NCBI GenBank assembly: GCA_020024395.1
Contig: JAHHTV010000016.1
Span: 1-15,330 of the forward strand
DNA from: Anaerotignum sp.
GTDB taxonomy: Bacteria; Bacillota; Clostridia; Lachnospirales; Anaerotignaceae
Direction: 5' to 3'
Length of the DNA: 15,330 nt
Shown: positions 1 through 5,126 of the stretch, piece by piece
How positions within the stretch are numbered: the first letter of the stretch is position 1
Layout of the letters: the number at the start of each line of letters is the position of its first letter
Program-made: the position numbers and the translations under genes
Notes under the pieces: generated by a model
The model's input: only the letters and a program-made list of their open reading frames with translations
Told to the model about the DNA's origin: nothing
Database searches by the model: none

Positions 1-549
1 TTCTTTGGCATATCGACTTAATGCATATTCTCCATTACACAAACACCAATCATAAATGAACGCACGTTCACAAAGAGCATATGTTTTGACCAATTCATTG
101 ATGGAAATATCGTCACGCAATTCACCTTTTTGCTGTCCTTGTGATATGATTTGACGCAACAATTTATAATATACACGATTATGGTCTAACAGATGTCGTT
201 CACCATTTGTAATGAGCTGTGAAGAATATAACCTTGCCAACAAATCCAAAGATATGCTGTCATCAATCATACGAAATAATTCATGGTTTAGATACATCAA
301 TTTATCAAAACTATGCATATCCGCTTGTAATGTGGGTATTAGTTCTGTATATTTATCATCAAACAATTCGGATAATGAGCCAAGCAGGGCATCTTTGCCA
401 TTAAAATAGTGGTAAAAAGAGCCTTTTGATGTGTTGGAGGCTTCCACAATTTCTTCTACTGTGGTATCGTCATACCCTTGTTCATAAAACAGTTTCCATG
501 CTGCTGCAATGATTTTGCTTTTGGTATTGCGGTTTCTTTTTTTTGCCAC
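1..549 (-). CDS. TetR/AcrR-family transcriptional regulator, C-terminus off the left edge
   Basis: The frame is open from a GTG at 549 to the window edge (183 codons, no stop). GTG is chosen because GGGAG lies 8 bases upstream and because the TetR domain begins right after it. The N-terminus reads AKKRNRNTKSKIIAAAWKLF, followed by a helix-turn-helix around residues 27-50 containing EEIVEASNTSKGSFYHYF, the classic TetR recognition helix with its aromatic YHYF ending. The rest is a helical ligand-binding domain typical of TetR_C and too divergent to name an inducer. TetR proteins are usually about 190-200 residues, so only a short tail should be missing. It starts 19 bases after the Card1-like gene on the same strand, so it is probably the last or a late gene of that operon. 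Its target is unknown: autoregulation of the operon or control of a gene left of the window are both possible. Confidence 0.9.
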   Translation of the reverse strand, partial: MAKKRNRNTKSKIIAAAWKLFYEQGYDDTTVEEIVEASNTSKGSFYHYFNGKDALLGSLSELFDDKYTELIPTLQADMHSFDKLMYLNHELFRMIDDSISLDLLARLYSSQLITNGERHLLDHNRVYYKLLRQIISQGQQKGELRDDISINELVKTYALCERAFIYDWCLCNGEYALSRYAKE

Positions 550-568
550 GCAGTCAACTCCCTTTCGT

Positions 569-1762
569 TTATATTTTTTTCCATTTTAGGCTGACCAAAT
601 CATGTTCTCGAATGGCACGCACCAAACGTTTTTCAAAGTCTTGTGATAATATGTCTGTTGCATCCAAAAGAGCAATGCCAAGTTCTTTGGCTCGTTGATA
701 TGTGCCGGTTTTGTCGGCTTTTTCTCTGCCAAATGTGACAATGACACCTTTTGAAAACCAACCACCAACCCGTTTTTTTGCCACAAGCAATTCATTCAAA
801 GCCGCAGTATCTGCACTACGTAATTTACAAGATATGAAGACAGGTAAGGATTGTTCCATCAATATGACATCAATTTCATTGCCGGCGATTGTTACACCAT
901 CATATGCATTCCAGTCAATCATAGTACCAAGTTTGACGTCGTCAAACCGCCTGGAACGCTGTGCCGCAATATAGACATATAATTCCAGCCAAACACCATA
1001 ACCAATACAATATTGTCTGTCTTGTACAGAGCAATAAGAAAATTTTACTCGTTCGCCATCCATAACCAGATGTTTGATAAAGCCAAGCCGTTGGAACTCC
1101 TGCAAAATGCTTTTGTCTGCACTGGTTTTTTTGCCATTTTTCATATAAATGTTGGCTTTGCTTTCCATATAAAGCTCATGTGGGAGATATCTTGCAGCAA
1201 CGGTTTGCAAAAAACTACAAGTATGCTTCCAATCTTCTAAATGGGTAAACAAATACCGTGCCATATCCCATATCGCTTGGTAACGAGAAGGTTCAGGCGG
1301 TTTGTGTGACTCACCAATAAAACAAGCACCCCTTGCATCTACGAAATCTTCCAAAGAAAGTGTTGTTGTTTTTGCAACCACTTCATCTGTCAAAAGATTT
1401 GTGATTTCACTGTGTACCAAATCCGTATGTAATAGCCTTGCACCTTTTTCCATGCCTGCACGAAAACCAGCAATGACCATCAATTCGCTACCGCCTGTCA
1501 ATTCCAAATCACAATTCCCATTTTGTATGATAACTTGACAAGTACGTTGATAAATTTTATCCATAGAAAGAATATCCACAGGGTATTTTTCCAGCTGAAT
1601 ATGTGGGATATGTCGTTTGAAGCAGGTATGTAAGGCACGAAAGACGGTTAAGTCTTCTATGCCATTATCATATAAAAAAATTGCTTTGTCAGGACGCAAT
1701 GTCAAAACGCCCATAATATTTTTTAATACGTCTTTGTCATAATATGCAATTAGTGTTTTCAT
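569..1762 (-). CDS. Card1/Can2-like protein: CARF-like domain plus PD-(D/E)XK nuclease (DUF1887 type), stand-alone
   Basis: 397 residues, starting at ATG 1762 behind GGGGAGGGG; an upstream extension in the same frame would run into the gerW end and has no ribosome site. The N-terminal half (about 1-150) has the alternating strand/helix pattern of a CARF Rossmann-like domain, with LTGGSELMVIAG at 89-100 at the place of the CARF TGG ligand motif. The middle (about 155-240) looks like a winged-helix linker. The C-terminal part (about 245-397) fits the nuclease domain: WLE at 258-260, NEIDV at 295-299 (E296, D298), FISCK at 309-313 (K313) and LNELLVAKKRVGG at 322-334. In the usual E/QxK motif the acidic residue is replaced here by S311. 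Known family members (Card1, Can2) are cyclic-oligoadenylate-activated nucleases of type III CRISPR systems. No cas gene is in this window; the gene lies 22 bases after gerW. Family assignment is fairly sure; the ligand, substrate and activity are not known. Confidence 0.82.
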   Translation of the reverse strand: MKTLIAYYDKDVLKNIMGVLTLRPDKAIFLYDNGIEDLTVFRALHTCFKRHIPHIQLEKYPVDILSMDKIYQRTCQVIIQNGNCDLELTGGSELMVIAGFRAGMEKGARLLHTDLVHSEITNLLTDEVVAKTTTLSLEDFVDARGACFIGESHKPPEPSRYQAIWDMARYLFTHLEDWKHTCSFLQTVAARYLPHELYMESKANIYMKNGKKTSADKSILQEFQRLGFIKHLVMDGERVKFSYCSVQDRQYCIGYGVWLELYVYIAAQRSRRFDDVKLGTMIDWNAYDGVTIAGNEIDVILMEQSLPVFISCKLRSADTAALNELLVAKKRVGGWFSKGVIVTFGREKADKTGTYQRAKELGIALLDATDILSQDFEKRLVRAIREHDLVSLKWKKI

Positions 1763-1784
1763 GGGTATCCCCTCCCCATTGTCT

Positions 1785-2186
1785 TTAGTCTTCAACCACC
1801 AGTTCTTCTTCAAATTTTACAGTTTGTTCTGGTTCTTTTTCTGTTTTTTGTTTGTTGCCAAATACAGCACCAAAATTCAGCTTTGTTGCAATGTTAGGTG
1901 CCATATCAATCAATTTGCTGACAGCATCTTGATTTTTCATATTGATAAGCTGTATATTGCCATTTTGAATGGCAAGTACTGCGGCAGGTGTGATTTTTGC
2001 ACCCATACCACCCGCAGAACCGCCTGCGTCTTTGCCACCTAAACCAACACCTACACCCACTTCAATGAGTGGTAATATTGTAATATCACCAATGACAATG
2101 GCATCGCCCACAACGGTTTTTGTGGAAACCAAGTCATCTACTTTTCCAAATAATACATCTAATGAAGCGTCAAATTCTTTACCCAT
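1785..2186 (-). CDS. gerW: GerW-family sporulation protein (YtfJ-like)
   Basis: 133 residues. ATG 2186 is chosen because AAAGGAAG sits 7 bases upstream. The body matches GerW/YtfJ: an N-terminal helix with LDVLFGKVDDLVSTKTVVGD (residues 9-28), then DITILPLIEVGVGVGLGG (34-51), a Gly-rich stretch, and ITPAAVLAIQNGNIQLI (65-81). The C-terminal tail (from about 110) is acidic and Lys-rich. In Bacillus the homologue is made in the forespore and is needed for normal germination lytic enzyme function; a spore role here is inferred from the family. The start overlaps the end of the DUF2953 gene by 8 bases, so the two are translationally coupled, as is common for this pair in spore formers. Confidence 0.9.
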   Translation of the reverse strand: MGKEFDASLDVLFGKVDDLVSTKTVVGDAIVIGDITILPLIEVGVGVGLGGKDAGGSAGGMGAKITPAAVLAIQNGNIQLINMKNQDAVSKLIDMAPNIATKLNFGAVFGNKQKTEKEPEQTVKFEEELVVED

Positions 2187-3171
2187 TTCGCTTTCTTCCT
2201 TTCCATAATGCTTTGATGATATGACGGACAGGTTTTGACAATGCAAATCTTGCCGCTAGATATGCCAAATGCCCCAATACAATATGTCCTTTTAACCGAA
2301 ATACAATATTTTCGGCAGTTGCTTTTGCAAAATCACCTTTGATGTCTAAATTTTCTCCGAATTTTCCTTTTAATATACCAGTCATTGCTAATAGATAGCC
2401 TGTCAGAGCAGGGTCACCAGTACCAAATGTACCTTTGAAATAAAGTTGATTTGGCAATATGGTTTTTGTCAGTGCTTTGACAAATTGCCATGTGGCTTTT
2501 GCGAGTGCTTTTTTCTGGTCATATGCCAAAGCCATTTTGCATATGGTTTTCCATTTTATACCAATATCGTCCGCATCGGCTTTTGTACTGTTTTGGTCAT
2601 CATAAATATGCGGTTCTTTTTGTTTTTCTGTTTTTTGTTTTGGTATTTCAGGTGGCGGCGTTTCTTGTATTTGTTCTAATTTGACACGCCGAATACCTTC
2701 TTTTTTTTGTGGTGGTTGTTGTTTTGGTATTTCTGGTTGTTGTATTTCAGGTTGTGTTTCTTTGATTTGTGGTTGTTGTGCTTGTGATTTGTCAGGTTGT
2801 GTGACTGCTTTTGGCGGTGTTTGTGTGTTTGGTTTTTGTGCTTCTCTGGTGTATAAAATATCAGGTTGTTTTTTCTTTTTGCGTTTTTTTTGTTTTTTGT
2901 CTTGTGTCAATGATTTGCCAAAAATGCGTATATCCAAAATAGGATTTTGCTGTCCTTGTTGCCATGCACCAGATACAGCCACAAAACCAAAAATCCATTT
3001 TATTTGAAAATCACCACATAGCGTATCTGTTTTTTCACCTTTTGCTTTGTAACGAATGGGAGAAAACAAAACTGTCAAAATGACAAGCAGTATGATGCCA
3101 ACGATTGCCAGTAACAATATCCCTATGCATTTTAATAGAAATAATATCATCCCAAACAATGCTACCGCCAC
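2179..3171 (-). CDS. DUF2953 domain protein, membrane-anchored, with Pro/Gln/Lys-rich linker (YtfI-like)
   Basis: 330 residues if GTG 3171 is used. An N-terminal hydrophobic segment (about residues 5-36) is followed by SPIRYKAKGEK and a short beta-rich stretch (50-85). A long low-complexity linker rich in P, Q, K and E runs from about 90 to 195. The C-terminal part (about 205-330) contains LYFKGTFGTGDPALTGYLLA, the recognisable DUF2953 signature, then IKGDFAKATAENIVFRLKGHI. DUF2953 genes commonly sit directly upstream of gerW in spore formers, as here; the molecular role is not established. The start is uncertain: the only good Shine-Dalgarno (AAAGGGA) nearly touches GTG 3171, TTG 3159 is better spaced, and ATG 3150 is rather far. 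A stop lies just upstream of 3171, so no longer start is possible. Confidence 0.85.
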   Translation of the reverse strand: MAVALFGMILFLLKCIGILLLAIVGIILLVILTVLFSPIRYKAKGEKTDTLCGDFQIKWIFGFVAVSGAWQQGQQNPILDIRIFGKSLTQDKKQKKRKKKKQPDILYTREAQKPNTQTPPKAVTQPDKSQAQQPQIKETQPEIQQPEIPKQQPPQKKEGIRRVKLEQIQETPPPEIPKQKTEKQKEPHIYDDQNSTKADADDIGIKWKTICKMALAYDQKKALAKATWQFVKALTKTILPNQLYFKGTFGTGDPALTGYLLAMTGILKGKFGENLDIKGDFAKATAENIVFRLKGHIVLGHLAYLAARFALSKPVRHIIKALWKGRKRNG

Positions 3172-3180
3172 TCCCTTTTT

Positions 3181-3483
3181 TTATAAAATCCACATTTTGG
3201 GGTCTGTAATATCTCGTTTTGCTTTTGCCGTTTCTTCCAGCATATAACAAAGCACATCTATACATTCTTGTTTGCCCATCGCAACGCCTGCAATGATGGG
3301 ATTTTGTTTGTCATATCTGCCAGAAAACAATTCTTTTGAAGATAACAATACCATACGGTTTTTGTCTGCAAACCATGCGATACAATATAGACGTATCATA
3401 GGGATATTGCGACGCAGGCTATACAATACCGTACCCAAATCCGATACAGATGCCCCTACATATAAATCGTCAATACATTGCAT
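3181..3483 (-). CDS. Conserved-looking 100-residue protein of unknown function, first gene of the gerW operon
   Basis: ATG 3483 is chosen because GAGGTG lies 7 bases upstream; an ATG five codons earlier overlaps this ribosome site. The product begins MQCIDDLYVGASVSDLGTVL and is soluble in character, with no signal peptide or membrane segment. It carries alternating hydrophobic strands (IPMIRLYCIAWF, NRMVLLSSKELF) followed by an amphipathic helix (CIDVLCYMLEETAKAKRD). I do not recognise the family. It follows a strong promoter and ends 9 bases before the DUF2953 start, so it is co-transcribed with the DUF2953, gerW and Card1-like genes. Coding status is supported by the ribosome site, the tight spacing and a normal amino acid composition. 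Confidence 0.72.
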   Translation of the reverse strand: MQCIDDLYVGASVSDLGTVLYSLRRNIPMIRLYCIAWFADKNRMVLLSSKELFSGRYDKQNPIIAGVAMGKQECIDVLCYMLEETAKAKRDITDPKMWIL

Positions 3484-3531
3484 GGTTTTACACCTCATTT
3501 CTTTTTTTCAATATGGTTTATTATGGCATTT

Positions 3532-3560
3532 ATTATAGCAGATATTCGTGTAAATGAAAA
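3532..3560 (-). promoter_or_regulatory. Sigma-A-type promoter with extended -10 for the DUF2953-gerW-Card1-like operon
   Basis: On the minus strand TTTTCA (3560-3555) and TATAAT (3537-3532) are separated by 17 bases, and TG sits one base before the -10 (TGCTATAAT), an extended -10. It is about 50 bases upstream of ATG 3483 and just downstream of the terminator of the preceding operon. I see no clear sporulation-sigma motif, but such motifs cannot be excluded by eye. Confidence 0.65.
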
Positions 3561-3589
3561 TATGTATTCGCAATGCAAACAAGCAAAAC

Positions 3590-3614
3590 AAAAAAGGGAC
3601 ATTGTCCCTTTTTT
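3590..3614 (-). terminator. Rho-independent terminator of the lipoprotein/TSUP operon
   Basis: A perfect 11-bp stem (3590-3600 with 3604-3614) closes a 3-base loop, with A/T runs in both arms (AAAAAAGGGAC and GTCCCTTTTTT). It starts 6 bases after the stop codon of the 56-residue gene and separates the two minus-strand operons. Confidence 0.88.
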
Positions 3615-3619
3615 CTGTG

Positions 3620-3790
3620 TTACCATAATGCTTGGTCGAGCAAATTGAATTTGTCAGGTGGATACATTTGCAGCAATTCTCGATATTGGTCTTTTTGTAA
3701 ATCTGGTGTATTGACATACAACGATATTTTTTCATCTATATTGGCTTTTGCAAATTTTTCTTTCAAAGCCTGAAATGCTTTATACTCCAT
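3620..3790 (-). CDS. Small 56-residue cytosolic protein, unknown function
   Basis: ATG 3790 has an ideal AAGGAGG 6 bases upstream. The product (MEYKAFQALKEKFAKANIDE at the start, FNLLDQALW at the end) is highly charged, mostly helical by composition, and has no membrane segment. Its start overlaps the end of the second TSUP gene by 11 bases, pointing to translational coupling, and a terminator follows 6 bases after the stop. I do not recognise a family. The strong ribosome site and its place within the operon make it a real gene despite its size. Confidence 0.75.
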   Translation of the reverse strand: MEYKAFQALKEKFAKANIDEKISLYVNTPDLQKDQYRELLQMYPPDKFNLLDQALW

Positions 3791-4163
3791 TTGTGTCCTC
3801 CTTTTTTTCAACTGTTTTTTTCTTAAAAATTTCGGTAATACCCATAACAAATAAAAATACAGCAAATATTTTTCGCAATATATGAGGGTCTAAAAATACG
3901 GCAAGCAAAGCCCCACACAAAGCACCCAAAAGCCCAGTCCATATCAAAGGCTTTGCTGTTTTTGTTTCCACATTTTTATTTTTGATGTGGGTATATAATG
4001 CAATGACGGCAGTGGGCAGAAAAAATAATAAATTGACACCTTGTGCTTGTTGTTGCGTGAGGTCTGTAAAAAATAACAATGCTGGAATCAGCAGTGTGCC
4101 ACCGCCAATACCCATACCACTGAGTATGCCAGCTAAAAAACCAGCAATGACAATTTGTATCAT
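3780..4163 (-). CDS. TSUP (TauE/SafE) family membrane protein, second half-size subunit
   Basis: 127 residues and very hydrophobic, with about four membrane segments. The N-terminal repeat signature IAGFLAGILSGMGIGGGTLL carries the Gly-rich loop typical of TSUP carriers; a Lys-rich cytoplasmic tail (KKKTVEKKEDTNGV) ends the protein. Full TSUP proteins are about 250 residues and contain two such repeats; this protein is one repeat. It begins one base after the stop of the other half, so the two are made in equal amounts and probably assemble as one transporter of sulfite, organosulfonate or another anion. The substrate cannot be told from sequence. It is not a frameshift remnant: each half has its own start and its own Gly-rich motif. 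Confidence 0.88.
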   Translation of the reverse strand: MIQIVIAGFLAGILSGMGIGGGTLLIPALLFFTDLTQQQAQGVNLLFFLPTAVIALYTHIKNKNVETKTAKPLIWTGLLGALCGALLAVFLDPHILRKIFAVFLFVMGITEIFKKKTVEKKEDTNGV

Positions 4164-4164
4164 G

Positions 4165-4518
4165 CTATGTGGTCATCATGCGTATGGCTGCAAAAAGCAT
4201 GAACACCCCAAATATGCGATGTAGCCAAATACCACTGATTTTTTTAAGCAGTTTTGCACCAACAAAACCCCCAACAACACCGCCCAGTGATGCCCAAAGT
4301 GCAATTTGCCATACGATTTCGCCTTTCCAAAGATAGATACCCAATGAAAGCAAAGAAAGAGGGAGTATGACAGCGATTGCGGTTGCGTGTGCCTTATGTT
4401 CTTCTGTGTGCAAAAAACGCTCCATAGCAGGCACAGCAACAGTACCACCGCCACTACCAAACAGACCATTTGCAAATCCTGTCAAAAGTCCCACTGCCCA
4501 ATGTTTTTTGTTTTGCAT
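4165..4518 (-). CDS. TSUP (TauE/SafE) family membrane protein, first half-size subunit
   Basis: 117 residues from ATG 4518, which has GGTGG 5 bases upstream; a TTG four codons earlier is less likely. The sequence begins MQNKKHWAVGLLTGFANGLF and continues with GSGGGTVAVPAM, the TSUP Gly-rich repeat, followed by about three more hydrophobic segments. The stop is TAG. It sits 12 bases after the repeat lipoprotein gene and one base before the second half. The two halves share the G-x-GGGT pattern, fitting the internal duplication of full-length TSUP carriers, here kept as separate genes. Confidence 0.87.
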   Translation of the reverse strand: MQNKKHWAVGLLTGFANGLFGSGGGTVAVPAMERFLHTEEHKAHATAIAVILPLSLLSLGIYLWKGEIVWQIALWASLGGVVGGFVGAKLLKKISGIWLHRIFGVFMLFAAIRMMTT

Positions 4519-4530
4519 ATCTGCCACCAA

Positions 4531-4944
4531 TTAGTTCATCATTTTTGCAGAGTTGCCGTCTGTGACATCTTCAACAGTATTTTTGACACCACGTCCAATG
4601 TCATCTGCACCATTTTTGACGTCACGCCCGATGTCTTTTGCACCATTTTTGACGTCACGCCCAATGTCTTTTGCACCGTTTTTGATATCTCTGCCAATGT
4701 CTTTGACATCTTCGCCGAATGATTTGGTATCATGTTTTGCCATACCATATTCTGTGCGGTCTGTAGCACCGTCTAAAGGATAGCCAGCGTTTATACCATA
4801 ACCGTCCCAATACATATTGCTGCCATATACATCATTATTTGTGTCATCTGCTGCACCGCCCAAATTGTTTGCAGTGTTTGCACCACAGCCTGTCATGGCA
4901 AGTGCCAAAAATACCACTGCGGTTGTTGTTTGCAGTTTTTTCAT
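4531..4944 (-). CDS. Lipoprotein with four tandem 11-residue amphipathic repeats
   Basis: 137 residues from ATG 4944 behind AAGGAGG. A signal peptide with lipobox AMTGC (Cys20) predicts lipid attachment to the outer face of the membrane. Residues 21-75 are Asn/Gly/Tyr-rich and probably disordered. Residues 81-123 hold four 11-residue units of the form KDIGRDVKNGA, spaced exactly 33 bases at DNA level. An 11-residue period with alternating D/K charge suits an amphipathic helix lying along a membrane or other surface, as in LEA- or apolipoprotein-like repeats; that comparison is by pattern only. It heads an operon with the two TSUP halves, so a link to that transporter or to envelope stress is possible but unproven. 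Confidence 0.85.
   Translation of the reverse strand: MKKLQTTTAVVFLALAMTGCGANTANNLGGAADDTNNDVYGSNMYWDGYGINAGYPLDGATDRTEYGMAKHDTKSFGEDVKDIGRDIKNGAKDIGRDVKNGAKDIGRDVKNGADDIGRGVKNTVEDVTDGNSAKMMN
4575..4706 (-). repeat. Four 33-bp tandem units inside the lipoprotein gene
   Basis: Units begin near 4575, 4608, 4641 and 4674. The two central units are almost identical, and the outer two differ by several bases. All keep the reading frame and encode the 11-residue protein repeat, so the array is coding and not a regulatory or CRISPR repeat. Confidence 0.85.
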
Positions 4945-5031
4945 GATTGTGTTCCTCCTTTTTTGTAGTATTTTGCGTGTTTAGTGTTTGCCAACAACAA
5001 AGAAAAATTCTGGCTTTTTACTGGAATTTTA

Positions 5032-5070
5032 TATAATTTTTGGCAGTTCTGCGGATAGTAACCATATCAT
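5032..5070 (+). promoter_or_regulatory. Possible promoter region for malQ
   Basis: The 182-base divergent gap between the lipoprotein gene and malQ holds a perfect TATAAT (5032-5037) without a good -35, and a second candidate TTGGCA (5040-5045) with TATCAT (5065-5070) at a long 19-base spacing. Either could serve malQ. I see no clear cre-like or other operator palindrome. Confidence 0.3.
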
Positions 5071-5126
5071 AAAACTGTTAGAATATATCAAAAAACAACA
5101 TCGCAATATTGGGAGGGTTATTTTTT

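Noticed and set aside
569..1813. Longer start for the Card1-like gene at 1813
   Set aside because: It would overlap the end of gerW and lacks a ribosome site, while ATG 1762 has GGGGAGGGG at good spacing and begins the conserved domain.
2681..3007. Cys/Gly/Phe-rich open frame on the plus strand opposite the DUF2953 linker
   Set aside because: The composition is the mirror of the Pro/Gln/Lys-rich coding repeat on the other strand, with no ribosome site or family match.
3780..4518. One TSUP gene broken by a frameshift or stop
   Set aside because: Both halves have their own start codon and complete Gly-rich repeat motif, and the junction has a proper stop followed by a new ATG. Natural half-size genes explain it better.
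4575..4706. Regular 33-bp repeats that could suggest a CRISPR array
   Set aside because: There are no spacers, the units are directly adjacent and they stay in frame within a lipoprotein gene; the repeat is a protein repeat.
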